This document shows positions 1-7,549 of a stretch of DNA of 9,666 bases, piece after piece (the stretch's first letter is position 1; each line of letters starts with the position of its first letter). A program made the position numbers and the translations under genes. The DNA lies in NCBI GenBank assembly GCA_036556965.1, contig DATBIO010000128.1, forward strand, positions 1-9,666, given 5' to 3'. Origin of the DNA: DATBIO01 sp036556965 (lineage in GTDB: Bacteria; Acidobacteriota; Vicinamibacteria; Fen-336). Under the pieces are notes generated by a model that searched no databases, was not told the DNA's origin, and saw nothing but the letters and a program-made list of their open reading frames with translations.

Positions 1-1803
1 CCGGATTACGAGACGCTCGGCAGGCTGTCCGTGGAGATGGAGAACATCCAAACGTTCCGCCAGCTGGGCAGCAAGTGCCCCGGCCACCCGGAGTACCGCT
101 GGACCTCGGGCGTGGAGACGACCACCGGACCGCTCGGCCAGGGCTACGCCACCAGCGTGGGCATGGCCATCGCGTCGAAGTGGATGGCCGCGCACTTCAA
201 CCGGCCCGGCTTCGAGATGTTCTCCTTCGACGCCTGGGCCCTCGGGGGGGACGGCTGCATCATGGAGGGCGTGGCCCAGGAGGCGGCCTCCCTGGCCGGC
301 CACCTCCAGCTCGGCAACCTCTGCTGGATCTACGACAACAACCGCATCACCATCGAGGGCCACACGAGCCTGGCCTTCAGCGATGACGTGGCCACGCGCT
401 TCATCGGCTACGGCTGGAACGTGACGCGGGTGGGCGACGCCAACGACCTGGAGATGCTGGACCGGGCCTTCGCCTACGCGAAGACGACCACCGACCGGCC
501 CACGCTGATCATCGTGGACAGCCACATCGGCTACGGCGCGCCCACCAAGCAGGACACGCACGCCGCGCACGGCGAGCCCCTGGGGGAGGAGGAGATCCGC
601 CTGGCCAAGCGCTTCTATGGCTGGCCGGAGGACGCGACGTTCCTGGTGCCCGACGGGGTGCGCGAGCACTTCGCGGCGGGGATGGGCGCGCGCGGCGCGC
701 GGCTGCGCGGAGAGTGGATGGCGCGCTTCGAGGCCTACCGCAAGGAGTACCCCGCCCAGGCCGACGCCCTCGACCGCATGCAGCACCGGCGCCTGCCCGA
801 GGGATGGGACGCGGACCTGCCCACCTTCCCCGCCGACGCCAAGGGGCTGGCCGGCCGCGATGCCTCGGCCAAGGTGCTCAACGCGATCGCGCGCAACGTG
901 CCGTGGCTGATGGGAGGCTCCGCCGACCTGACCCCTTCCACCAAGACGCGCCTCGCCTTCGAGGGCGCGGGCGACTTCGCGGCGGGCGCCTGGGCCGGCC
1001 GCAACCTGCACTTCGGCATCCGCGAACACGCCATGGGCGCGGTCATGAACGGGCTGTCCCTCTCCAAGGTGCGGCCCTTCGGCTCCGGCTTCCTCATCTT
1101 CAGCGACTACGGGCGGCCCCCCATCCGGCTGGCCGCCATCATGGAGATCCCTGTCATCTACGTCTTCACCCACGACTCCATCGGGGTGGGGGAGGACGGC
1201 CCCACCCACCAGCCCGTCGAGCAGCTCGTCTCCCTGCGCGCCATCCCCGGCCTCGTCACCCTGCGCCCCTGCGACGCCAACGAGGTGGCGGAGGCCTGGC
1301 GCGTCATCCTGCAGATGCGCCACGAGCCGGTGGCCCTCGTCCTCACGCGCCAGCCCCTGCCCACCCTGGACCGCGCGAAGTACGCGCCCGCCGACGGCCT
1401 GGCCAAGGGCGCCTACGTGATCGCGGACGCGCCCGGGGGCGCGCCCGAGGTGCTGCTGCTGGCCACGGGCAGCGAGGTGGCCCTCTGCATCGCCGCCCAC
1501 GAGACGCTGGCCGCGGAGGGCGTGCGCAGCCGCGTGGTCAGCATGCCGTCCTGGGAGCTGTTCGAGCACCAGCCGAAGGAGTACAAGGACTCCGTGATCC
1601 CGCCCTCCGTCACCGCGCGCGTCTCGGTGGAGCAGGCGGCCACCCTGGGCTGGGATCGCTACGTGGGCCTCACGGGGGCGAAGATCGGGATGCGCACCTT
1701 CGGCGCCTCCGCCCCCCTGCAGGAGCTCCAGGCCAAGTTCGGCTTCGCGCCCGGCCACGTGGTGGCGGCCGCCCGCGCGCAGCTGGCCGCGCGGGGGCGC
1801 TGA
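1..1803 (+). CDS. tkt: Transketolase, 5'-truncated by window edge
   Basis: Thiamine-diphosphate enzyme of the non-oxidative pentose phosphate pathway that moves two-carbon ketol units between sugar phosphates; cytosolic. The frame is open from base 1 and gives 600 residues before TGA at 1801-1803. Full-length bacterial transketolases are roughly 650-680 residues, so the missing N-terminus lies upstream, and the GTG at 31 is an internal codon rather than a start. Residues numbered from the window edge show CPGHPE (26-31), the TPP/metal motif GDGC with downstream DNN (83-86 and 112-114), the sugar-phosphate loop HGEPLG, the catalytic Glu342 in IREHAMG, and HDSIGVGEDGPTHQP (391-405). The pyrophosphate-binding, pyrimidine-binding and C-terminal domains follow in order. 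It is the first visible gene of the operon and its stop overlaps the rpiB start by one base. Identification is secure; the true start cannot be seen. Confidence 0.97.
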   Translation, partial: PDYETLGRLSVEMENIQTFRQLGSKCPGHPEYRWTSGVETTTGPLGQGYATSVGMAIASKWMAAHFNRPGFEMFSFDAWALGGDGCIMEGVAQEAASLAGHLQLGNLCWIYDNNRITIEGHTSLAFSDDVATRFIGYGWNVTRVGDANDLEMLDRAFAYAKTTTDRPTLIIVDSHIGYGAPTKQDTHAAHGEPLGEEEIRLAKRFYGWPEDATFLVPDGVREHFAAGMGARGARLRGEWMARFEAYRKEYPAQADALDRMQHRRLPEGWDADLPTFPADAKGLAGRDASAKVLNAIARNVPWLMGGSADLTPSTKTRLAFEGAGDFAAGAWAGRNLHFGIREHAMGAVMNGLSLSKVRPFGSGFLIFSDYGRPPIRLAAIMEIPVIYVFTHDSIGVGEDGPTHQPVEQLVSLRAIPGLVTLRPCDANEVAEAWRVILQMRHEPVALVLTRQPLPTLDRAKYAPADGLAKGAYVIADAPGGAPEVLLLATGSEVALCIAAHETLAAEGVRSRVVSMPSWELFEHQPKEYKDSVIPPSVTARVSVEQAATLGWDRYVGLTGAKIGMRTFGASAPLQELQAKFGFAPGHVVAAARAQLAARGR

Positions 1804-2252
1804 TGCGCGTGGTGGTGGGCGCGGACCACGCGGGCTTCCCTCTGAAGCAGGAGGTGGCCGCGTGCCTGCGCGGCCTGGGGCACGAGGTGCTCGACGTGGG
1901 CACGCACTCCACCGAGCCCGCGGACTACCCGGACTCCGCGGAGGCGGTGGGCAACGCCGTGCGCGAGGGGAAGGCCGAGCGCGGCGTCCTGGTGTGCGGC
2001 AGCGGGGTGGGCGCCTCCGCCGCGGTCAACAAGCTGCCCGGAATCCGCGCCGCCGTCTGCCACGACGCGTACTCCGCCCACCAGGGCGTCGAGCACGACG
2101 ACATGAACGTGCTCGTCCTGGGCGGCCGCATCGTGGGCCCCGCCCTGGCCCTGGAGCTGGTGCGCGCCTTCGTGGGCGCCGCCTTCTCCGGCGAGGAGCG
2201 GCACGTGCGGCGGCTCGAGAAGCTGAAGGCGCTCGAGACGCGCTACAGGTAG
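1803..2252 (+). CDS. rpiB: Ribose-5-phosphate isomerase B (RpiB/LacAB family)
   Basis: Interconverts ribose 5-phosphate and ribulose 5-phosphate in the cytosol. The 149-residue length is typical of RpiB. The start is ATG at 1803, sharing its A with the TGA of transketolase (TGATG), so reinitiation or coupling is likely; no strong Shine-Dalgarno is visible, only a G-rich stretch just upstream. Key residues are Asp8-His9 in GADHAG, the active-site cysteine Cys65 in the CGSGVGASAAVNK loop (65-77), and His98, matching the Asp/His/Cys/His set known from E. coli RpiB. The Cys-type catalytic base separates it from mycobacterial RpiB, which uses a glutamate. Some family members also act on allose 6-phosphate, but the surrounding pentose phosphate genes support the ribose role. 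It links the pentose formed by Gnd to transketolase and transaldolase. Confidence 0.95.
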   Translation: MRVVVGADHAGFPLKQEVAACLRGLGHEVLDVGTHSTEPADYPDSAEAVGNAVREGKAERGVLVCGSGVGASAAVNKLPGIRAAVCHDAYSAHQGVEHDDMNVLVLGGRIVGPALALELVRAFVGAAFSGEERHVRRLEKLKALETRYR

Positions 2253-2259
2253 GAGGAGG
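2251..2259 (+). promoter_or_regulatory. Strong ribosome binding site of the tal-pgi fusion
   Basis: The run AGGAGGAGG overlaps the end of the rpiB stop codon and ends one base before ATG 2261. Its first AGGAGG (2251-2256) leaves a 4-base spacer. This supports ATG 2261 over the in-frame GTG at 2285. Confidence 0.75.
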
Positions 2260-2260
2260 C

Positions 2261-5143
2261 ATGGACGCCACGGGGGCCGCCGCCGTGACGAACCCGGTGG
2301 CCGCGCTGCGCGCGCACGGCCAGTCGGTGTGGCTCGACTACATCCGGCGCAGCCTCATCTCCGGCGGCGAGCTGCGGCGGATGGTGGAAGAGGACGGCCT
2401 GGGCGGCGTCACCTCCAACCCCGCCATCTTCGAGAAGGCCATCGGCGGCAGCAACGACTACGCGGCGGCCATCGACGCGATGGCGGCGGAGCCGGGACGG
2501 ACGGCCAAGGAGGCCTTCGAGGTCCTGGCCGTGAAGGACATCCAGGACGCGGCCGACGTGCTGCGGCCCGTCTACGACCGCACGCAGGCCCGGGACGGCT
2601 ACGTGAGCCTGGAGGTCTCGCCGGAGCTGGCCGGGGACACGGAGGGCACGCTGGCCGAGGCGCGCCGGCTCTGGTCGCGGGTGGCGCGGCCCAACGCCAT
2701 GATCAAGGTGCCGGCCACTCCGGAGGGGGTGCCCGCCATCCGCACCCTCCTCACCGAGGGCATCAACGTCAACGTCACCCTGCTCTTCGCGCGCCGGGCC
2801 TACGAGGAGGTGGCGCGGGCCTACCTGGAGGCGGTGGAGGCGCGGGTGGCGCGGGGCGAGGACGTCTCGCGGCTCAGCAGCGTGGCCAGCTTCTTCGTGA
2901 GCCGCATCGACAGCGCGGTGGACGCGCTCCTCGACGAGAAGGCGCAGGCCGCGGACGGCGCCGACAAGGCGCGCCTCGAGGGCCTGCGCGGCACCGTCGC
3001 CATCGCCAACGCCAAGGTGGCGTACCAGAGCCACCGGAGGATCTTCGCCGGCACGCGCTGGGAGTCCCTGGCCAGGAAGGGCGCCCAGGTGCAGCGCGTG
3101 CTGTGGGCCAGCACGGGCACCAAGAACCCGCGCTACCGCGACGTGCTCTACGTGGAGGAGCTGATCGGCCCCGACACCGTGAACACGGTGCCCCCCGAGA
3201 CCCTGGCCGCCTTCCGCCACCACGGCCGGCCGCGGGCCAGCCTGGAGGAGGACGTGGCAGGCGCGGAGGCCAGCCTGGAGGCCCTCCACGCCGCCGGCAT
3301 CTCCCTGGACCAGGTCACCGCCGACCTGCTCGCGGACGGGCTCAAGAAGTTCGTGGAGCCGTTCACGAAGCTGCTGGGGGCGGTGGAGCGCCGGCTGCAC
3401 GAAGGCAACACCGCCCGCATCAACGCGCAGTCCATCCGCCTGCCCGAGCCGCTGGCCCGCCAGGTGGACGAGCGGCTCCGGAAGTGGGACGCGGAGGGCG
3501 GGACGCGGCGGCTGTGGGCGGGCGATGCCTCGCTGTGGTCGGGCGGCGACGAGGCGAGCTGGCTCGGATGGATCGGCATCGTGGACGCGCAGCTCGGGAA
3601 CCTGAAGCCCCTGACGGACCTGCGTGACGAGGTGGAGAAGGAGGGCTTCACGCACGTGCTGCTGCTGGGCATGGGCGGCTCCAGCCTGTGCCCCGAGGTC
3701 TGGAAGGAGACGTTCGGCGTCGTCCCCGGCCGGCCCGAGCTGTTCGTGCTCGACTCGACCGACCCCGCGCAGGTGCAGGCGGCCGCGGACGCGGTGGACC
3801 TCGCGCGCACGCTGTTCATCGTGTCCAGCAAGTCGGGCTCGACCCTGGAGCCCAACATCTTCAAGGCCTGGTTCCTCGACCGCGTGCGGCAGGCGGTGGG
3901 CGACGCCGAGGCCGGCCGCCGCTTCCTGGCGGTGACGGACCCCGGATCCAGCCTGGAGCAGGAGGCCGCCCGTGACGGCTTCCGCCACGTCTTCGCGGGG
4001 GTGAAGAGCATCGGGGGCCGCTACTCCGCGCTCTCCAACTTCGGGCTGGTGCCGGCCGCGGTCATGGGCCTCGACGTGGAGCGGCTCCTCGACGAGGCCG
4101 AGCGCATGCTGGCCGCCTGCGCGCCGGGCGTGCCCGCCCCGGACAACCCCGGCCTGGCCCTGGGCACCCTGCTGGGGGTGCTCGCCGGCCACGGCGTGGA
4201 CAAGCTGACCCTGGTCGCCTCGCCCGGAATCCACGACCTCGGTGCCTGGCTGGAGCAGCTGGTGGCCGAGTCCACGGGCAAGCAGGGCAAGGGGATCATC
4301 CCCGTGGACCGCGAGCGGGTGGCGGCGCCCTCCGCCTACGGCGACGACCGGGTGTTCGTCTACCTGCGCCTCGACGAGGCGCCCGACGCCGCGCAGGACG
4401 CGGCGGTGGACGCGCTGGAGGCGGCGGGCCGGCCGGTGGTGCGCATCCGCGTGGCCACCAGGTACGACCTGGCCGAGGAGTTCGTGCGCTGGGAGGTGGC
4501 CACCGCCGTGGCCGGCTCCGTGCTCGGGATCAACCCCTTCGACCAGCCCGACGTGGAGGCCAGCAAGGTGGCCACGCGCACGCTGACCGCGGAGTACGAG
4601 AAGACGGGCCGGCTGCCGCCGGAGTCGCCGTTCTTCGAGGGCGAGGGCGTGAAGCTGTTCGCCGACCCCGCCAACGCGGGCGCCATCGGGAGGGCCACCG
4701 CCGGCGCCCCCTCCCTGGCCGGGCACCTGCGCGCGCACCTCGGCCGCCTGCGGGCGGGGGACTACTTCGCGCTGCTGGCCTACGTGCCCATGACCGCCGA
4801 CCACGAGGCCGTGCTGCAGTCCGCGCGGCACCGCGTGCGCGACGGCCGGCGCGTGGCCACCTGCCTCGGCTTCGGGCCCCGCTTCCTGCACTCCACGGGC
4901 CAAGCCTACAAGGGCGGGCCCGACAGCGGCGTGTTCCTGCAGGTCACGTGCGACGACGCGCGCGACCTGCCGGTGCCCGGGCAGAAGTACACGTTCGGGG
5001 CGGTGAAGGCCGCCCAGGCGCGCGGCGACTTCCAGGTCCTGTCGGAGCGGCGGCGCCGCGCGCTGCGCGTGCACCTCGGGCCCGACGTGGCGGCCGGCCT
5101 GCGCGCGCTCGATGCCGCCGTCGAGAAGGCGCTCTCGTCATAG
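2261..5143 (+). CDS. Bifunctional transaldolase / glucose-6-phosphate isomerase fusion
   Basis: A single 960-residue reading frame joins two cytosolic enzymes. The N-terminal half (about 1-375) is a transaldolase of the longer bacterial type: VTSNPAIFEKAI (50-61), VSLEVSP (115-121), the Schiff-base lysine Lys149 in NAMIKVPATPEG, NVNVTLLF (169-176), SFFVSRIDS (210-218) and WASTGTKNP (282-290). After a short linker (about 376-400) the C-terminal half is a phosphoglucose isomerase with two SIS folds: LGMGGSSL (469-476), the phosphate-binding SSKSGST (522-528), IGGRYS (584-589), the likely catalytic Glu670 in VAEST, and Lys884 in GQAYKGG, the likely counterpart of the C-terminal active-site lysine. 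Both catalytic sets look intact. Transaldolase releases fructose 6-phosphate, which the isomerase half can return to glucose 6-phosphate for Zwf. Fused proteins of this layout are known in several bacterial groups. Start chosen by the strong ribosome site and the rpiB junction. Confidence 0.95.
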   Translation: MDATGAAAVTNPVAALRAHGQSVWLDYIRRSLISGGELRRMVEEDGLGGVTSNPAIFEKAIGGSNDYAAAIDAMAAEPGRTAKEAFEVLAVKDIQDAADVLRPVYDRTQARDGYVSLEVSPELAGDTEGTLAEARRLWSRVARPNAMIKVPATPEGVPAIRTLLTEGINVNVTLLFARRAYEEVARAYLEAVEARVARGEDVSRLSSVASFFVSRIDSAVDALLDEKAQAADGADKARLEGLRGTVAIANAKVAYQSHRRIFAGTRWESLARKGAQVQRVLWASTGTKNPRYRDVLYVEELIGPDTVNTVPPETLAAFRHHGRPRASLEEDVAGAEASLEALHAAGISLDQVTADLLADGLKKFVEPFTKLLGAVERRLHEGNTARINAQSIRLPEPLARQVDERLRKWDAEGGTRRLWAGDASLWSGGDEASWLGWIGIVDAQLGNLKPLTDLRDEVEKEGFTHVLLLGMGGSSLCPEVWKETFGVVPGRPELFVLDSTDPAQVQAAADAVDLARTLFIVSSKSGSTLEPNIFKAWFLDRVRQAVGDAEAGRRFLAVTDPGSSLEQEAARDGFRHVFAGVKSIGGRYSALSNFGLVPAAVMGLDVERLLDEAERMLAACAPGVPAPDNPGLALGTLLGVLAGHGVDKLTLVASPGIHDLGAWLEQLVAESTGKQGKGIIPVDRERVAAPSAYGDDRVFVYLRLDEAPDAAQDAAVDALEAAGRPVVRIRVATRYDLAEEFVRWEVATAVAGSVLGINPFDQPDVEASKVATRTLTAEYEKTGRLPPESPFFEGEGVKLFADPANAGAIGRATAGAPSLAGHLRAHLGRLRAGDYFALLAYVPMTADHEAVLQSARHRVRDGRRVATCLGFGPRFLHSTGQAYKGGPDSGVFLQVTCDDARDLPVPGQKYTFGAVKAAQARGDFQVLSERRRRALRVHLGPDVAAGLRALDAAVEKALSS

Positions 5144-5150
5144 GAGAAGG
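5142..5150 (+). promoter_or_regulatory. Ribosome binding site of gnd
   Basis: AGGAGAAGG overlaps the TAG stop of the fusion gene and sits 3-7 bases before ATG 5154, depending on which part pairs. It decides the start and implies coupling, because a ribosome terminating on the fusion covers this site. Confidence 0.65.
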
Positions 5151-5153
5151 CAG

Positions 5154-6164
5154 ATGCAGCTCGGGATGATCGGCCTGGGGCGCATGGGCGCCAACATGGT
5201 GCGCCGCCTCATGCGCGGCGGGCACGCCTGCGTGGCCTACGACCGCTCGGCGGCGGCGGTGGAGGCCCTGGTGAAGGAAGGGGCCGCGGGCGCCCGCTCG
5301 CTGGCCGAGTTCGTGGGCAAGCTGGAGAAGCCGCGCGCCCTGTGCCTGATGGTCCCGGCGGCGTTCGTGGACGCCTCCATCGACGAGCTCCTGCCGCTGC
5401 TGGAGGCGGGCGACACCGTCATCGACGGCGGCAACTCGCATTACCACGACGACATCGCGCGCGCGAAGCGGCTGGCGGCGAAGGGCCTGCACTACGTGGA
5501 CATGGGGACGAGCGGAGGGGTGTGGGGCCTGGAGCGCGGCTACTGCCTGATGATCGGCGGGGAAGACGAGGTGGTGAAGCGCCTCGACCCCGTCTTCGCC
5601 ACCCTGGCCCCGGGCCGGGGCGAGATCCCGCGGACGGCCGGCCGCGAGTCCCTGGGGGGGACGGCGGAGCTGGGGTACCTGCACTGCGGCCCCAGCGGCG
5701 CCGGGCACTTCGTGAAGATGGTGCACAACGGCATCGAGTACGGGCTGATGGCCGCCTACGCCGAGGGGCTGAACATCCTGCACAAGGCGAACATCGGCAA
5801 GGCCACGCACGAGGCGGACGCGGAGACGACGCCCCTGCGGCACCCCGAGCACTACCAGTACGACTTCAACCTCGGCGACATCACCGAGCTGTGGCGGCGG
5901 GGGAGCGTGATCGCCTCCTGGCTGCTGGACCTCACCGCGGCCTCCTTCGTGAAGAGCAGGGACCTCGGGGACTTCGCCGGGCGCGTCTCGGACTCCGGTG
6001 AGGGACGCTGGACGGTGGCCGCCGCCATCGACGAGGCCGTGCCCGCCCACGTGCTGACGGCGTCCCTGCTGGAGCGGTTCGCCTCGCGCGGGGAGGACGA
6101 CTTCCAGAACCGCGTGCTCTCCGCCATGCGGTTCGGCTTCGGTGGGCACGTGGAGAAGAAGTGA
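5154..6164 (+). CDS. gnd: 6-phosphogluconate dehydrogenase, decarboxylating, short NAD-type form
   Basis: Oxidatively decarboxylates 6-phosphogluconate to ribulose 5-phosphate. At 336 residues it belongs to the short class, against about 470 for E. coli Gnd. A Rossmann fold opens with GLGRMG (7-12). The second strand ends in YDRS with Asp30, where classic NADP enzymes carry Asn-Arg-Thr; an acidic residue here usually favours NAD by contacting the ribose hydroxyls. Substrate motifs are DGGNSHYHD (91-99), GTSGGVWG (118-125), and HFVKMVHNGIEYG (185-197) containing catalytic Lys188, with His191, Asn192 and Glu195. The C-terminus keeps SGEGRW (281-286) and FGGH (329-332). Residues 157-172 form an additional loop before GYLHCGP that is absent from the long E. 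coli type and which I recall from relatives of this subgroup. The end overlaps the zwf start by four bases (GTGA). Family assignment is secure; NAD preference is inference. Confidence 0.95.
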   Translation: MQLGMIGLGRMGANMVRRLMRGGHACVAYDRSAAAVEALVKEGAAGARSLAEFVGKLEKPRALCLMVPAAFVDASIDELLPLLEAGDTVIDGGNSHYHDDIARAKRLAAKGLHYVDMGTSGGVWGLERGYCLMIGGEDEVVKRLDPVFATLAPGRGEIPRTAGRESLGGTAELGYLHCGPSGAGHFVKMVHNGIEYGLMAAYAEGLNILHKANIGKATHEADAETTPLRHPEHYQYDFNLGDITELWRRGSVIASWLLDLTAASFVKSRDLGDFAGRVSDSGEGRWTVAAAIDEAVPAHVLTASLLERFASRGEDDFQNRVLSAMRFGFGGHVEKK

Positions 6165-7549
6165 GCACGGCCCGGTCGCGCTCCGACGCCCTGGTGTTCT
6201 TCGGGGCCACGGGCGACCTGGCCTACAAGAAGATCTTCCCCGCCCTCCAGGCCATGGCCCGTCGCGGGCTGCTCCACTTCCCGGTCATCGGGGTGGCCAA
6301 GTCCGGCTGGACCCGCGAGCAGCTCGTGGAGCGGGCGCGGGCCAGCGTCACCGAGTACGGCGGCCTGCAGCCCGAGGCCTTCGCCACCCTGGAGAAGAAC
6401 CTCCACTACGTGGACGGGGACTACAACGACGCCGGCACCTTCCAGCGGCTGAAGGGGGAGCTGGGCTCCACCCAGCGGCCCACCCACTACCTGGCCATCC
6501 CGCCCTCCATGTTCGCGACGGTGGTGGAGAAGCTGGGCCAGTCCGGCTGCGCGGAGTCCGCGCGCGTGATCCTGGAGAAGCCCTTCGGCCGCGACCTGGC
6601 CTCCGCGCGCGAGCTCAACCAGACGCTGCACAAGGTCTTCCCCGAGCCCGCCATCTTCCGCATCGACCACTACCTGGGCAAGGAGGCGGTGCAGAACATC
6701 CTCTATTTCCGCTTCGCCAACGCCTTCCTGGAGCCCATCTGGAACCGGCACTACGTGGAGAACGTGCAGATCACCATGGCCGAGTCGTTCGGGGTGACGG
6801 GCCGCGGCAAGTTCTACGACGAGACGGGGGTGGTGCGCGACGTCATCCAGAACCACCTGCTGCAGATCGTGAGCTACCTGGCCATGGAGGCGCCGTCCTC
6901 CACCTACGCGGAGGCCATCCGCGACGAGCAGGCCAAGGTGCTGCGCACGGTGCGGCCCATGAGCGTGGAGAACATGGTGCGCGGCCAGTTCCGCGGCTAC
7001 CGCGACGAGCCCGGGGTGGCGCGGGACTCGTACATGGGCACCTACGCCGCGCTGCGCCTGCACGTGGACTCCTGGCGCTGGGAGGGCGTGCCCTTCTACG
7101 TGCGCGCGGGGAAGTGCCTGAAGCTGACGGCCACGGAGGTGGTGGTGGAGCTGAAGGCCCCCCCGCCCGTGGTCTTCCAGGAGCCCATGCCCTCCGTGGG
7201 CAACTACGTGCGCTTCCGCCTGAGCCCGCAGGTCGTCATCGCCATCGGGGCCCGCGCCAAGCGGCCCGGCGAGGGCATGACGGGGCGGCCCACGGAGCTG
7301 TCGGTGGTGGAGGAGGGGGCCCAGGGCAGCGACGGGCGGCTGGAGGCCTACGAGCGGCTGCTGGGCGACGCCATGGCCGGGGACGCCACCCTCTTCGCGC
7401 GGCAGGACGTGGTGGAGGCGGCGTGGGCCATCGTCGATCCCGTGATCCACGGCCCCAGCGCCATGTTCGAGTACGAGCCCGGCACCTGGGGCCCGCCACA
7501 GGCCGACCGGCTGGTGGACGACATCGGAGGTTGGAACACACCGCAATGA
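6161..7549 (+). CDS. zwf: Glucose-6-phosphate dehydrogenase, divergent subfamily
   Basis: Oxidises glucose 6-phosphate to 6-phosphogluconolactone, the entry step of the oxidative pentose phosphate pathway. The 462-residue protein starts at GTG 6161, overlapping the gnd stop by four bases, with a GGAG-type site at about 6152-6155. Motifs in order: nucleotide-binding GATGDLA (15-21), EKPFGRD (139-145), the substrate signature RIDHYLGKE (167-175), catalytic His232 in QNHLLQIV, RWEGVPFYVRAGK (306-318) and the C-terminal YEPGTWGP. Three sites differ from the Leuconostoc mesenteroides reference: Tyr22 stands where Lys21 aids substrate binding, Lys47 replaces Arg46, and Thr323 sits at the Lys343 position; the last two are linked to NADP 2'-phosphate binding. 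I aligned these by eye. The enzyme class is certain; cofactor choice is open. No lactonase gene lies next to it. Confidence 0.96.
   Translation: MSTARSRSDALVFFGATGDLAYKKIFPALQAMARRGLLHFPVIGVAKSGWTREQLVERARASVTEYGGLQPEAFATLEKNLHYVDGDYNDAGTFQRLKGELGSTQRPTHYLAIPPSMFATVVEKLGQSGCAESARVILEKPFGRDLASARELNQTLHKVFPEPAIFRIDHYLGKEAVQNILYFRFANAFLEPIWNRHYVENVQITMAESFGVTGRGKFYDETGVVRDVIQNHLLQIVSYLAMEAPSSTYAEAIRDEQAKVLRTVRPMSVENMVRGQFRGYRDEPGVARDSYMGTYAALRLHVDSWRWEGVPFYVRAGKCLKLTATEVVVELKAPPPVVFQEPMPSVGNYVRFRLSPQVVIAIGARAKRPGEGMTGRPTELSVVEEGAQGSDGRLEAYERLLGDAMAGDATLFARQDVVEAAWAIVDPVIHGPSAMFEYEPGTWGPPQADRLVDDIGGWNTPQ

Noticed and set aside
31..33. GTG at 31 as the start of transketolase
   Set aside because: The frame is open to base 1 and the upstream residues match the region before the conserved FRQ...PGHPE segment, so the gene starts outside the window.
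2243..5074. Open reading frame of 943 codons on the - strand, antisense to the whole tal-pgi fusion
   Set aside because: It mirrors the fusion gene in DNA where stop codons are rare because of GC content. The translation is low-complexity His/Gly/Arg/Ala-rich with no recognisable domain, while the + strand has two full enzymes.
5852..7546. Open reading frame of 564 codons on the - strand across gnd and zwf
   Set aside because: Same GC-driven shadow; composition is His/Gly/Leu-rich without motifs, and the + strand frames carry clear catalytic signatures.
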